NCBI RefSeq assembly: GCF_025150745.1
Contig: NZ_CP102282.1
Location: 1,747,501-1,811,500, forward strand
Length of the DNA stretch: 64,000 nt
Reading direction: 5' to 3'
Source: Eubacterium ventriosum
Lineage (GTDB): Bacteria; Bacillota; Clostridia; Lachnospirales; Lachnospiraceae
Part shown: one piece after another, positions 7,669-17,448 of the stretch
Numbering within the stretch: position 1 is the stretch's first letter
Layout of the letters: each line of letters starts with the position of its first letter
Translations under genes and position numbers: made by a program
The notes under the pieces: generated by a model
What the model saw: the letters and a program-made list of their open reading frames with translations, nothing else
Database searches by the model: none
Told to the model about the DNA's origin: nothing

Positions 7669-9150
7669 ATGAAAAATATTGTTACAGGTACAGATATGAA
7701 AAAGGTAGACAGTTATACCATTAATACAATTGGAATACCGTCATTGGTTTTAATGGAAAGGGCTGCACTGAGTGTGGCAGAGATTGTCTGCAAAAACCAG
7801 TTAAAGGATAAGAAAATACTTGTGGTAGCAGGTGTTGGAAACAATGGGGCAGATGGTGTCGCAATCTGTCGAATATTACATTTAAAAGGTTACAACACAG
7901 AGTTGTACATTTTAGGTGACATATCAAAAGCCAGTACAGAATTTAAACAGCAGCTTTCCATTGCACATAATATTGGAATTAACATAGTTGGTGATTACAA
8001 CGATGCAGATGTTATTATTGACAGTATTTTTGGAGTAGGCTTATCCCGTAATGTGGAAGGTGTATATAAAGATGTTATTTCAAAAATCAATAAGGGAAGG
8101 AACATTGTATATTCAGTTGATATTCCGTCAGGTGTTAGTGCGGACACAGGTAAAATCTGTGGCGTTGCAGTAAAGGCTAATTGCACTGTAACTTTTGGAA
8201 GTTATAAAATTGGTACTGTTTTATATCCTGGAGCAGAATATTGCGGTCAGGTTGTTGTGGCAGATATCGGATTCCCTCAGGAAGCTTATGAACAGATAGA
8301 AGAGCAGGTTAAAACTGCAACATTAGAGGATTTTAATTTTATTCCACCAAGACCTAATTATTCTAATAAAGGCACATATGGCAAGATTTTGATTATCGCA
8401 GGAAGTAAGGATATTTCCGGTGCGGCGGTTCTTTGTGCTGAAGCGGCATTTAGAGTTGGGGCAGGATTAGTTCGTGTATTTACTGCAGAACAGAACAGAC
8501 AGATTATTCAAAGATTACTTCCGGAAGCAATGGTGAATACTTATGATGTACATCATTTTAATATGAAATCATTGGAAGCATGCCTTAAGTGGTGTGATGT
8601 TGTTGCCATTGGACCGGGAATTGGAACAGGCGTAATTCAAAAGAACATGATTGAAAAAGTTCTTGAATATAATTTGCCAACAGTTATAGATGCAGATGGG
8701 ATTAACAATATTTCAGAAGACGAAAGATTGAAAAAGAAGTTACACAAGAATGTTGTAATTACACCTCATTTGGGAGAAATGAGCAGATTTTTAAATATTC
8801 CGGTTGAGGAGATTGCTTCTAATCTGATTAAATATGGAAGAGAAGTTAATTATAAATATAACATTAACTGTATTTTAAAGGATGCAAGAACAGTTATTAC
8901 AACGGAACAGGAGACTTTCATTAATCTGTCAGGTAACAGTGGAATGGCTACAGCAGGTTCAGGCGATGTTTTAACAGGGATAGTTGCGGCGCTTATAGGC
9001 ATAGGTGTTGAATTTAATAACGCAACTGTTTTGGCACCATACATTCACGGATTGGCGGGGGATAAAGCTATGGAATATGTGTCAAAGACATCAATGATGG
9101 CAACAGATATTATTGAAGGAATAAAGATTTTATTTAAAGGAATGAGATAA
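7669..9150 (+). CDS. nnr: Bifunctional NAD(P)H-hydrate repair enzyme (epimerase / ADP-dependent dehydratase)
   Basis: Nnr repairs hydrated NAD(P)H: the N-terminal YjeF_N domain epimerises the R form and the C-terminal carbohydrate-kinase-like domain dehydrates the S form using ADP. The 493 residues cover both domains: VAGVGNNGADG near residue 55 and VDIPSGVSADTG near 150 belong to the first; GSGDVLTGIVAALIG near residue 430, with the catalytic Asp, belongs to the second. The start has AGGAG overlapping the rex stop region. Its stop codon overlaps the alr start by one base, indicating translational coupling. Confidence 0.96.
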   Translation: MKNIVTGTDMKKVDSYTINTIGIPSLVLMERAALSVAEIVCKNQLKDKKILVVAGVGNNGADGVAICRILHLKGYNTELYILGDISKASTEFKQQLSIAHNIGINIVGDYNDADVIIDSIFGVGLSRNVEGVYKDVISKINKGRNIVYSVDIPSGVSADTGKICGVAVKANCTVTFGSYKIGTVLYPGAEYCGQVVVADIGFPQEAYEQIEEQVKTATLEDFNFIPPRPNYSNKGTYGKILIIAGSKDISGAAVLCAEAAFRVGAGLVRVFTAEQNRQIIQRLLPEAMVNTYDVHHFNMKSLEACLKWCDVVAIGPGIGTGVIQKNMIEKVLEYNLPTVIDADGINNISEDERLKKKLHKNVVITPHLGEMSRFLNIPVEEIASNLIKYGREVNYKYNINCILKDARTVITTEQETFINLSGNSGMATAGSGDVLTGIVAALIGIGVEFNNATVLAPYIHGLAGDKAMEYVSKTSMMATDIIEGIKILFKGMR

Positions 9151-10337
9151 TGAAAGATATAGAAAAATACTTTAGAGTATATGCTGAAGTAAATTTAGAT
9201 GCAATAATTAAAAACATAGAAATGATGAGAGAAAAAATTAAACCTGAAACAGGAATTGTAGGAGTTATTAAGACAGATGGATATGGTCATGGAGCTGTAC
9301 CCATTGCAAAAGCACTTGAAAATGAATGCGTTGGTTATGCAGTAGCAACAGCTTGGGAAGGACACAATCTTAGAAGACACGGCATTGATAAGCCGTTGTA
9401 CATACTGGGAGTTGTTCCTGAAAACCTGTGCGATTTAGTAATTAACGAAGAAATGTTACCACCTATATTTACATATAAGATGGCTAAAGCTTTTTCAGAT
9501 CACGCAGTTAAGTTAAACAAAACAGTTAAATTTAACATTGCAGTTGACACGGGAATGAGCAGAATCGGTTATATTCCAAGTGAAGAAGCAGTAAATGAGG
9601 TCGTAGAAATAAGCAAGCTTCCAAATGTGGAGATTGAATCTGCATTTACTCATTTTGCAAAGGCTGATTATGTCGATAAGTCTTTTGCTGAAAAGCAGTT
9701 TAAGGAATATAATGATTTTATTGCCAAGGTAGAATCAAAAGGTGTTAAAATACCAATTCATCAGTGTGCAAACAGTGCAGCTATGATGGAAATGCCTGAA
9801 ACTTCCCTTACAATTTCAAGAGCAGGAATCTCAATGTATGGTTTGTATCCATCAGAAGAGATGGATAAGGATAACATGAAATTAATACCTGCAATGTCTA
9901 TATACAGTCATGTTGTATATGTTAAGAACATTGAAAAAGGCAGAGGCGTAAGCTATGGTCAGACATTTGTGGCAGATAAGCCGATGACAATAGCAACTAT
10001 TCCTGTTGGATACGGAGACGGATATCCACGAAACTTAAGCAATAAAGGCTATGTTCTAATTAATGGTAAGAAATGCAACATTCTTGGAAGAGTTTGCATG
10101 GACCAGTTTATGGTTGATGTAACAGGTATGGACGTTAAGGAAGGGGACAAGGTTACTCTTGCAGGAAAAGATGGTTCAGAGGAAATATTAATTGATGATT
10201 TGGCAGCGTTAGCCGGAACATTTAATTATGAGTTTGTCTGTGACCTTGGAAAAAGAGTGCCAAGAGTATTTGTTAAAGATGGCAAAATAGTTGGCACAAA
10301 GGACTACTTTGAAGATGATTATGAAGTAGAAATATAA
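9150..10337 (+). CDS. alr: Alanine racemase
   Basis: Alr makes D-alanine for peptidoglycan with pyridoxal phosphate. The 395-residue protein has the PLP lysine in [10 protein letters not shown] (Lys 41) and the C-terminal beta domain with the second catalytic Tyr in RGVSYGQTF and the motif [19 protein letters not shown] near the end is also a family signature. The start codon overlaps the nnr stop (TAATG). Placement between nnr and an mRNA-interferase gene is common in Firmicutes. Confidence 0.97.
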   Translation: MKDIEKYFRVYAEVNLDAIIKNIEMMREKIKPETGIVGVIKTDGYGHGAVPIAKALENECVGYAVATAWEGHNLRRHGIDKPLYILGVVPENLCDLVINEEMLPPIFTYKMAKAFSDHAVKLNKTVKFNIAVDTGMSRIGYIPSEEAVNEVVEISKLPNVEIESAFTHFAKADYVDKSFAEKQFKEYNDFIAKVESKGVKIPIHQCANSAAMMEMPETSLTISRAGISMYGLYPSEEMDKDNMKLIPAMSIYSHVVYVKNIEKGRGVSYGQTFVADKPMTIATIPVGYGDGYPRNLSNKGYVLINGKKCNILGRVCMDQFMVDVTGMDVKEGDKVTLAGKDGSEEILIDDLAALAGTFNYEFVCDLGKRVPRVFVKDGKIVGTKDYFEDDYEVEI

Positions 10338-10413
10338 TTTTTTATTATATTTTGAATACACATTACAAAAATTGGAATACTTATATATAAATAAACAATT
10401 TTTGGAGTGTGAA

Positions 10414-10761
10414 ATGGTTATTAGACGAGGGGATATATATTATGCAGATCTGCGACCTGTTGTAGGCTCTGAGCAGGGAGGAATAAGACCTGTTCTGGTT
10501 ATTCAAAACGATACGGGAAACAGGCACAGTCCAACAGTAATTGTTGCGGCAATCACATCAAAAATGACTAAGGCTAAACTGCCGACTCATGTAAAAATAG
10601 ACTGTGACAAATGCAATATTATAAAAGATTCAATTATTTTATTGGAGCAGTTAAGAACAATCGACAAGAAGCGATTGAAAGATAAGGTTTGTCATTTAGA
10701 CAGCGAAATGCTTAAAATAGTGGACAAAGCATTATTAATTAGTTTGGAATTAGATACATAA
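10414..10761 (+). CDS. MazF/PemK-type mRNA interferase, no antitoxin gene visible
   Basis: The 115-residue protein matches the NdoA/MazF endoribonuclease family: [12 protein letters not shown] at the N-terminus, then [16 protein letters not shown], which carries the conserved Arg, and AAITSK with the Ser/Thr. It would cut single-stranded mRNA at short sites. I took ATG 10414 with GGAG eight bases upstream; the longer frame from 10372 has no family match. In Bacillus the antitoxin gene ndoAI lies between alr and ndoA, but here only 76 bp separate alr from this start and contain no ribbon-helix-helix frame. It follows alr in the same direction. Confidence 0.92.
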   Translation: MVIRRGDIYYADLRPVVGSEQGGIRPVLVIQNDTGNRHSPTVIVAAITSKMTKAKLPTHVKIDCDKCNIIKDSIILLEQLRTIDKKRLKDKVCHLDSEMLKIVDKALLISLELDT

Positions 10762-10853
10762 GCTTAGTTGACTATTAATATATAAAATGTTAAAATTTCT
10801 AGTGGTTTAAATTAGAAATAGAAATAAAGAAGATTACGGAAGAGAGGATTAAT

Positions 10854-11582
10854 ATGTCAGGACATTCAAAATTTGCGAATATTAAACATAAGAAAGAAAA
10901 GAATGATGCAGCAAAAGGTAAGATGTTTACAATCATCGGAAAAGAAATCGCTGTAGCAGTTAAGGAAGGCGGAGCAGATCCAAATAATAACAGCAAGCTT
11001 CGTGATGTTATTGCAAAGGCAAAAGCAAACAACATGCCTAATGACACAATTGAAAGAGGAATTAAGAAAGCAGCAGGAAATGCAAGTGCAATTAACTATG
11101 AAACAGTAAGATATGAAGGATATGGTCCTAATGGTATTGCAATTATTGTTGATGCACTTACAGACAACAGAAACAGAACAGCAGCTAATGTTAGAAACTG
11201 TTTCACAAAAGGTGGTGGAAATGTAGGAACACAGGGTTGTGTAGCATACATGTTCGACGAAAAGGGACAGATTATCATTGATAAGGAAGAATGTGATATG
11301 GATCCTGATGAACTTATGATGACTGCAATTGATGCAGGAGCTGAAGATTTCCAGGACGAAGAAGACAGCTATGAAGTTATTACAGATCCTAACGAATTTA
11401 GCGTAGTAAGAGAAGCATTAGAAGCAGCTGGAGTTGCTATGGCACAGGCTGAAGTTACAATGATTCCACAGAATTATGTTGAATTAACAGATGATGAAGC
11501 AATTAAGAAGATGAACATTATTATTGACAGACTTGATGAAGATGAAGATGTTCAGCAGGTATATCATAACTGGGATGAATAA
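10854..11582 (+). CDS. yebC: YebC/PmpR family protein (translation or transcription factor)
   Basis: The 242-residue length and the opening MSGHSKFANIKHKKEKNDAAKG-type start (visible as SGHSKFANIKHKK) are diagnostic for YebC. Other signatures are the GGADPNNNSKLR segment near residue 45, KGGGNVGTQGCVAYMFD near 125 and the acidic middle domain. Family members have been described both as DNA-binding regulators and as ribosome-associated factors helping proline-rich stretches. It has its own ribosome site AGAGAGG and an intrinsic terminator directly downstream. Confidence 0.95.
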   Translation: MSGHSKFANIKHKKEKNDAAKGKMFTIIGKEIAVAVKEGGADPNNNSKLRDVIAKAKANNMPNDTIERGIKKAAGNASAINYETVRYEGYGPNGIAIIVDALTDNRNRTAANVRNCFTKGGGNVGTQGCVAYMFDEKGQIIIDKEECDMDPDELMMTAIDAGAEDFQDEEDSYEVITDPNEFSVVREALEAAGVAMAQAEVTMIPQNYVELTDDEAIKKMNIIIDRLDEDEDVQQVYHNWDE

Positions 11583-11610
11583 TATTAGAAATATTTACAT
11601 ATAAAAAAAG

Positions 11611-11656
11611 ATGGTTTCAAGCGTTAAAGAAAATAAAGTTTGGAACCATTTTTTTA
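11611..11656 (+). terminator. Intrinsic terminator of yebC
   Basis: ATGGTTTCAA (11611-11620) pairs with TTGGAACCAT (11640-11649) with one G-T wobble, followed by seven or more T residues. Confidence 0.85.
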
Positions 11657-11680
11657 TTACAAAGATTGAAATTAGTATAT

Positions 11681-11715
11681 AAAAGAAGCTATAGGGATAG
11701 GTAACCTATAGCTTC
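11681..11715 (-). terminator. Intrinsic terminator of the minus-strand membrane protein gene
   Basis: GAAGCTATAGG (11685-11695) and CCTATAGCTTC (11705-11715) form a perfect 11-bp stem; on the minus strand the hairpin is followed by TTTTATA, about 38 bases past the stop codon at 11753. Confidence 0.8.
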
Positions 11716-11752
11716 AGAGGACTAGAAGAATAGTCAAGAGAGTTAATAAAGG

Positions 11753-12373
11753 CTATTCTTCATATAGTGTATGAAAAATCTGTTCTGTAAGTTCATCTAT
11801 TAAAGGTTCGTCAGCATTTTCAAATTCCATCATAAGAGCCTTCTTAATACGTTCAGCTCTTGAAAAGAAAAGAATTTCATCAGGCTGGCTTAAGTCAAGT
11901 CCCTGATCTAAATCGCTAATTTTCAAATTATCATTAGCCCAGGTATTAATGCTGTCAATAAGTTTATCCTCTTCAGCAGCTTCAATCTTAACCTGCTTAG
12001 CATGCATAAAAGAAACAATTCCGGCTATTACAAAAATAATAAAAACACCACCCATTACAGAGTAGAACAACCATGAAGTTTCTGCACTGATTGGAAGAAC
12101 AATAACCTTGGCAATAATTAAAGCCATAAGAACAAGTCCAACTCCTCCAACAATAAGCATTGTTGCAGCAGAAGATTTAATGTCTTCATATTTGTCTGAA
12201 AGTTTCACATAGCTGTTGACCTTATCAGTTGAAAAAACATCAATGTTAGGAACGTACTGTGATTCTTTATTATCTGTTGTTCCGTTATAATCTTCATTAG
12301 TTAAATTATTATCTAAATTATCATTTTCAGAAGCTGTTTCAGCTTCATTTAAAATATTATTATTATCAGCCAT
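11753..12373 (-). CDS. Unknown two-helix membrane protein with long acidic N-terminus
   Basis: I do not recognise a family. The 206-residue protein begins with about 75 polar residues rich in Asn, Asp and Glu, followed by two hydrophobic helices (MLIVGGVGLVLMALIIAKV and WLFYSVMGGVFIIFVIAGIV) in a hairpin, then a soluble charged tail of about 80 residues. I placed the start at MADNNN (12373) because CGGAG lies seven bases upstream; the longer frame adds a region without a ribosome site. It is a monocistronic minus-strand gene with its own terminator, surrounded by plus-strand genes. The Asn/Asp-rich head suggests it is not well structured. Confidence 0.8.
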   Translation of the reverse strand: MADNNNILNEAETASENDNLDNNLTNEDYNGTTDNKESQYVPNIDVFSTDKVNSYVKLSDKYEDIKSSAATMLIVGGVGLVLMALIIAKVIVLPISAETSWLFYSVMGGVFIIFVIAGIVSFMHAKQVKIEAAEEDKLIDSINTWANDNLKISDLDQGLDLSQPDEILFFSRAERIKKALMMEFENADEPLIDELTEQIFHTLYEE

Positions 12374-12671
12374 ATTAATTCTCCGTTCTGTAAATATCTT
12401 ATAAAACAAGTATAAACTAAAACTAAATTTATAACAAGTAAATAACTGATTTTGATAAAAATAAACAGTCAATAAAATAAAAAAGTCTGCGAGTAGTTAA
12501 TTGATAAAAAAATAAGAATACACCGGGCAAAGAAAACATGGGAGGAGAAAATGAAAAAATATTAATGGATTGTATTTTAAAATGTATAATACCCGGACAA
12601 AACATTATAGTTAAGATTGAGAACATAAAATCCATATGGTAAGATGTTAATATAAATCGGACGAAAAGGTA

Positions 12672-14246
12672 ATGGTTATGACAATTTTATCAATTATTTC
12701 ATTTATTATTCTTTTAATATTTCAGGGAGGTTTTTATCCTTATGCATATTTGATTGTTGCATTAATTGGATGTGCCGGGCTAATAATCTCAAAAAGAAGT
12801 ATTAATATTACCAAAGAGTTAGTATTTTTGCTTGTTATTTCTTTAGCATATATTTTATCAAGCCTACATAATGGTATTTCCTATGGAATATTAGGACAAA
12901 CATTTCTTCCGTTAGCTTGTTTTGTTATGGGAGTTGTCTTTTTTTCTCTTGATGATATAGAGAAAAAGACGATTTTAAACAGTTTAATACTAATAGGGAT
13001 TGTGAGTAGCGTAATCGCTGTTATTATGTATATTTTCTCTGTTGGAGAAAGTAATGGCTTTATAAATGTAGGAAGATTACAATTTACATTTCAGTATGCT
13101 AATGTTGCGGGAACTTGGTTTGGTGTAAGTTTTATTTTGGCAAGAGACTCGGAAAATAAAACTTATCAATATTTAAGTGTTTTTAATGTTTTTGCACTTC
13201 TTGCTACGAAATCTGTTGGAGCCATAGCAATATTTATTATTCTACAGGTTATTTGGTATGTAAAGAAATCTAGAAAGAATAGAATATTATTAATTGGTAC
13301 ATCTGTGGCTTTAATTATATCTGCGTTTGTAATTGCACGAAGATTTAGCGAGGCTAAATATACATTTATAGAAAGAATAATTCAAAGTATGGACGGAATA
13401 AAGGTACAGTTATCACATTGCCTATTTGGAATAGGCACAGGAAACTGGCAATATTTATATCCATATTATCAGTCAGCACAGTATAAAGCAGGAGTTATAC
13501 ACAATAGTTACGTACAGGCAGGGGTAAGTGCAGGATTAATTCCAATGTTAATTTTAATTATTCTATTGGTTATATGCATAAAGAAATATATTAGAAATTA
13601 TGGATTTGTAACAGAAGCAGCACTTTTTATAATGTTACATAGCATTATGGATTATTGTATGTCGTTTGCTTTTATAGATATTTTACTTGTTTTTCTTTTT
13701 GTATATAGCAATGAAGAAGAAATTAAGGTTTTGGATAATAAAATTCAATTAAAAATACCTATAGTTTTATGTTTTATATTGATGAGCCTTGGTCTTTATG
13801 GAGTTTTTCAAATAAGGACAATTGAATCATATGAATTACACAATAATTATATTGGACTGATGAAACAATATAATTCTCACAAAAGTATGATGAAGAACGG
13901 TTATAGAGAAAATCAGTTATATCTGGAAGCATTAATTGGCTTAAACAAGTCAAAAAAGGTAGAAAAATTTATAGAAAATAATTATCACTTACCGGCAAAT
14001 TCAGCTTTTGATAAATTGTTGTTGAAAAGTGAAGAGAATGGTTTGATTGTAGATATGGCAATAAATGAAATAAAGAAACAACCATATAATTATGAATTAA
14101 TACAGCAAGTTACTAAATTAATACAAGAAAAAAAGCCATCAGACAGTGACAAAGAAAAATACAGGAAATATTTAGAAGAGGTTAATGCTAAAATCAAAGA
14201 AAAACCTGCTAAATGGTTAAATAATCAGGAAGAAGTGTTGTATTAA
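12672..14246 (+). CDS. O-antigen ligase / polymerase-like membrane protein
   Basis: About ten hydrophobic segments fill the first 390 residues, followed by a soluble C-terminal tail of about 130 residues that resembles a helical repeat extension. The motif HNSYVQAGVSAGLIPMLIL near residue 275 is the conserved periplasmic-loop/helix signature of the Wzy_C (O-antigen ligase) superfamily. Such proteins join or polymerise lipid-linked glycans on the outer face of the membrane; in a Gram-positive this would be a cell-surface polysaccharide. A second ATG at 12678 has better spacing from AAAAGG and may be the real start. No glycosyltransferases flank it, so the substrate is unknown. Confidence 0.85.
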   Translation: MVMTILSIISFIILLIFQGGFYPYAYLIVALIGCAGLIISKRSINITKELVFLLVISLAYILSSLHNGISYGILGQTFLPLACFVMGVVFFSLDDIEKKTILNSLILIGIVSSVIAVIMYIFSVGESNGFINVGRLQFTFQYANVAGTWFGVSFILARDSENKTYQYLSVFNVFALLATKSVGAIAIFIILQVIWYVKKSRKNRILLIGTSVALIISAFVIARRFSEAKYTFIERIIQSMDGIKVQLSHCLFGIGTGNWQYLYPYYQSAQYKAGVIHNSYVQAGVSAGLIPMLILIILLVICIKKYIRNYGFVTEAALFIMLHSIMDYCMSFAFIDILLVFLFVYSNEEEIKVLDNKIQLKIPIVLCFILMSLGLYGVFQIRTIESYELHNNYIGLMKQYNSHKSMMKNGYRENQLYLEALIGLNKSKKVEKFIENNYHLPANSAFDKLLLKSEENGLIVDMAINEIKKQPYNYELIQQVTKLIQEKKPSDSDKEKYRKYLEEVNAKIKEKPAKWLNNQEEVLY

Positions 14247-14333
14247 AAATATGAACAAAGTGTGAAAATACCCTTGAATGTATAAGTAACATATATTAAA
14301 ATTTATTTATAAAATTAACGAAGGAGGAAAGTT

Positions 14334-16631
14334 ATGAGATTAAAAACAAGTATTAAAAAAATAAGTGCCATAGGGCTTTCATTAGCTATGACAATTGGTA
14401 TGGTTCCAATATGGTCAACACAGGCACTTGCAGAAACAGCACAGAAAGCTTATGAGGTTATTCTTGAACCAACAATGGTATATGATAATGTTTATAGTTC
14501 TTTCGGAAATAAATTTATAGTGTCAAAGAATAGCTTAAGTGGTGTTGTAGGAGAAGATGGCAAGGAAATTATACCTTGTATATATTCGGGAATTAAAGGA
14601 ATATATGGAAATAAGTATTTGGCACAGTCAAAGGATTCTATATGGAGTTTGATTGACGAAAAGGGAAATACTGTAACAAAATTCCAAAAAAAATATCAAG
14701 ATATGCATGGTAGTGAAGATGAGCTATATGGTTATATAAGCGATGAAGAAGGTACTGATTTATTAGATTCAAAAGGAAATGTAATTGAACACTTTGTTGC
14801 TAATGATTCAGATCTATACACAGGAACTATAAAATATGACAATATAATATTATTGACCGACAGAAAACATTTTATAGCAGCAAATTATGTTAAAACAACA
14901 AGCGATCATGAAGATGTAGAACATTTATATTTGATAACTTTAGATGGAAAAATAGTAAAGGATATAGGTGAATGTACAGGATGGACTGATGAGAATAATA
15001 GTATTGTCAGATTTGTTCAGTATGATGAAAAAAATGAAGATAGCTATTACAATACTGGATACGTTAATATGGATGGCAAGACTATTATGGAGAACAATTA
15101 CGATGATTCCGCTATTATAGATTTAGGAATTGAAATGTATGATAACAATGAATATACATTATATGATTTATCAACTTTCAAGAAAATCTGGACATTAAAA
15201 TACACTTCTAACGAAGACGAAAAATGTGAGGAGTATGTAATTAATGATAAAGGAATCTACTTTAATATTGACAATAAAAACTGGTATTATGTTGACAAAG
15301 AAACTCATACAAAAAAGACATTGGCAGTAGATGGAAAAGTAAGTAGATTACAGACGGTAAGTGATAATTTACTATTAGGATTTGGGGATGATTCAGACAA
15401 AAAAATTGCATATATTTTTGATTTAAATGGTAATGTAAAGAATAAGTTTGAATATAAGGATGTTGATTATTTAGCAAATGACATAAATGATTCAAATGGT
15501 AAGATTCTTACACTGCGTTACTATACAGATGATTGGGAAAATGAATATGTAGATGCATATGATTTGAGTACAGGAAAGAAAATATTACAGAAGTATAATG
15601 ATATTAACACAGATGATGGAAAATGGTTTATTGCACAGAAAGATGGAACATTATATCTGATTAATTCAAATGGAGAGAACATTGCAACAATAGGTAAAGG
15701 TGGTTATGGATATGTAGACGAAGTAGGACAGTTCCTTTCAGTTAGATTCTTTACAAGTGATGGAAAGTATCTTGGAACATATGCATATAACAATAAAGGA
15801 AAGAAATTAATGGATATTGGTGATCAATCAGATTTAGAAAAAATCGACTTTGCCAATGATTGTGTATTAGTTACAAAATATGGAGAGAAAACAAGCTATG
15901 AAATAATCGACGTTGATGGAACATCAATCATTAAGGGGACAGATTGTGCAACAGATTCAAAATTGACATCTGATGATATGTGGATAATAACAAAAATTGC
16001 AATAAAAGATAGCAATAATAACTGGAAGATGTTTACAGGAAAAAATAAAGCTACAGTTAATTTAGGAAGTTATAATAGTTTGTATTTTTCAGGAAATATA
16101 GTAGTTGGTTACAATTATGATTCAAAAGGACAGAATAGAACATACGAAATAATGTCAAGTGTGGATGGAACAATGATAATTCCTAAAGGACAGATTGGAG
16201 GAATATCTGAGCCGTATGATGGCAATAAATATGCTGTTAAAGTTAACGGAAAATGGGGAATTTATAAATTTAACCGCGTAACAGCAGCAACTACACCATC
16301 AACGCCATCAACACCATCAACACCATCAACACCGGCTGCAAAGATTAAAACTCCGTCAAATGCTAAAGTTGCAAAAGTAAAGGCTGGAAAGAAGAAAGTA
16401 ACTATTTCAGTTAAGAAAGTGAAAGGCGCTAAGGGATATCTTGTTCAATATTCAACAAACAAAAAGTTTAAAGGTGCAAAGAGCAAGTATGTTAAAAAAA
16501 ATAGTGCCACAATTAAGAAATTAAAATCAAAGAAAACATATTATTTTAGAGTAAAAGCTTACAAAATGAATGGAAAGAAGAAAGTTCTTTCAAAGAAGTG
16601 GAGTGCTGTAAAGAAGGTAAAGGTTAAATAA
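14334..16631 (+). CDS. Large secreted WG-repeat protein with C-terminal FN3-like domain
   Basis: A signal peptide is clear: Lys-rich start, hydrophobic core AIGLSLAMTIGMVPIW and an ALA-ET cleavage site near residue 33. The body (to about residue 640) contains degenerate repeats of the type LIDEKGNTV, NGKWGIYKF and similar, as in WG (KWG) beta-propeller-like proteins. A Thr-Pro-Ser linker encoded by 9-bp DNA repeats (16297-16332) leads to a roughly 90-residue fibronectin type III-like domain extremely rich in Lys (GAKGYLVQYS, KTYYFRVKAY). There is no sortase motif, so it is probably secreted or held by charge. A good AGGAGG site precedes the ATG. Its stop overlaps the rlmH start by one base. 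Confidence 0.85.
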   Translation: MRLKTSIKKISAIGLSLAMTIGMVPIWSTQALAETAQKAYEVILEPTMVYDNVYSSFGNKFIVSKNSLSGVVGEDGKEIIPCIYSGIKGIYGNKYLAQSKDSIWSLIDEKGNTVTKFQKKYQDMHGSEDELYGYISDEEGTDLLDSKGNVIEHFVANDSDLYTGTIKYDNIILLTDRKHFIAANYVKTTSDHEDVEHLYLITLDGKIVKDIGECTGWTDENNSIVRFVQYDEKNEDSYYNTGYVNMDGKTIMENNYDDSAIIDLGIEMYDNNEYTLYDLSTFKKIWTLKYTSNEDEKCEEYVINDKGIYFNIDNKNWYYVDKETHTKKTLAVDGKVSRLQTVSDNLLLGFGDDSDKKIAYIFDLNGNVKNKFEYKDVDYLANDINDSNGKILTLRYYTDDWENEYVDAYDLSTGKKILQKYNDINTDDGKWFIAQKDGTLYLINSNGENIATIGKGGYGYVDEVGQFLSVRFFTSDGKYLGTYAYNNKGKKLMDIGDQSDLEKIDFANDCVLVTKYGEKTSYEIIDVDGTSIIKGTDCATDSKLTSDDMWIITKIAIKDSNNNWKMFTGKNKATVNLGSYNSLYFSGNIVVGYNYDSKGQNRTYEIMSSVDGTMIIPKGQIGGISEPYDGNKYAVKVNGKWGIYKFNRVTAATTPSTPSTPSTPSTPAAKIKTPSNAKVAKVKAGKKKVTISVKKVKGAKGYLVQYSTNKKFKGAKSKYVKKNSATIKKLKSKKTYYFRVKAYKMNGKKKVLSKKWSAVKKVKVK
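16297..16332 (+). repeat. 9-bp tandem repeats encoding Thr-Pro-Ser linker
   Basis: About four copies of ACACCATCA (one with ACGCCATCA) encode TPS units. The repeat length is a multiple of three, so copy-number change would alter linker length without a frameshift. Confidence 0.8.
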
Positions 16632-17110
16632 TGAAGATAACAGTTTTAACAGTTGGAAAAATTAAAGAAAAGTTTTACACAGCAGCCATTGATGAGTATT
16701 CAAAGCGATTATCAAGATACTGTAAACTTAATATTATTCAGGTGGCAGACGAGAAGACCATCGAGAATAGTACTGAGAAAGAGATGGATATTATAAAAGC
16801 TAAGGAAGGCGAGAGAATTCTCAAAAATATTCCCGATGATGCTTTTGTAATAACATTGGAAATCAATGGCAAGATGCTTGATTCAGAAGAACTTGCCGAC
16901 AAAATTAACAAGTTGGGAATAATGGGCGAAAGCCATATTGTGTTTGTAATCGGTGGTTCCTTAGGATTGCATCAGGACGTTTCAAAGAGAGCAAACTTTA
17001 AACTTAGCTTTTCTAAGATGACTTTTCCACACCAGTTAATGAGAGTTATTTTGTTAGAGCAGATTTATAGAAGTTATAGAATAATAAATAACGAACCTTA
17101 TCACAAATAA
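16631..17110 (+). CDS. rlmH: 23S rRNA pseudouridine-1915 N3-methyltransferase
   Basis: RlmH methylates the modified uridine in helix 69 of 23S rRNA using S-adenosylmethionine. The 159-residue length is exact for the family. Signatures are MKITVLTVGKIKE at the N-terminus, FVIGGSLG near residue 105 (the trefoil-knot SAM loop) and the end RIINNEPYHK. The start overlaps the stop of the upstream secreted protein, so it is probably translated from the same message, an odd pairing. A strong terminator follows. Confidence 0.97.
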   Translation: MKITVLTVGKIKEKFYTAAIDEYSKRLSRYCKLNIIQVADEKTIENSTEKEMDIIKAKEGERILKNIPDDAFVITLEINGKMLDSEELADKINKLGIMGESHIVFVIGGSLGLHQDVSKRANFKLSFSKMTFPHQLMRVILLEQIYRSYRIINNEPYHK

Positions 17111-17182
17111 AAACAAAATAATAATGCCGTTGCTTTGAAATTAGATTAGTCTATAGGATTTAGGCAACGGACCAAAAGGTAT

Positions 17183-17226
17183 AATCCCTACAGATTTAGA
17201 AAAAACTAAATCTGTAGGGATTTTTG
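17183..17226 (+). terminator. Strong intrinsic terminator of rlmH unit
   Basis: AATCCCTACAGATTTAG (17183-17199) and CTAAATCTGTAGGGATT (17206-17222) form a perfect 17-bp stem followed by a T run. An additional hairpin, CCGTTGC...GCAACGG, lies just upstream (about 17126-17170). Confidence 0.9.
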
Positions 17227-17317
17227 CTGTAGAGATATTAAAGAATATGGTAAAAATTTTTAATTGAGAAGCTAGAAGTATAACAAACTAGTTGGGAAAT
17301 TTTATCAAAAACAGTGC

Positions 17318-17369
17318 TTGCAATATTCCTAAAGTTAGGATATTATAATAACAGTTAGAAATAACTAAC
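17318..17369 (+). promoter_or_regulatory. Promoter with DtxR-like dyads before DUF3793-flavodoxin
   Basis: A plausible promoter is TTGCAA (17318-17323), 17 bp, TATTAT (17341-17346). The spacer holds the palindrome CCTAA-AG-TTAGG (17328-17339), and just after the -10 is GTTAG-AAATAA-CTAAC (17354-17369). TTAGG/CCTAA half sites are typical of DtxR/IdeR/MntR operators. The same GTTAG-N6-CTAAC arrangement recurs at 29107-29122 next to a DtxR-type regulator gene. Remaining bases of the 17111-17448 gap are a terminator and the leader. Confidence 0.6.
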
Positions 17370-17448
17370 CAAGAATAAATCATTTTGAACCGGATTTATA
17401 GGGGGAGGTGTAGTAGCCTCTTCCGTATAAGTCTAAAGGAGGATGCTT

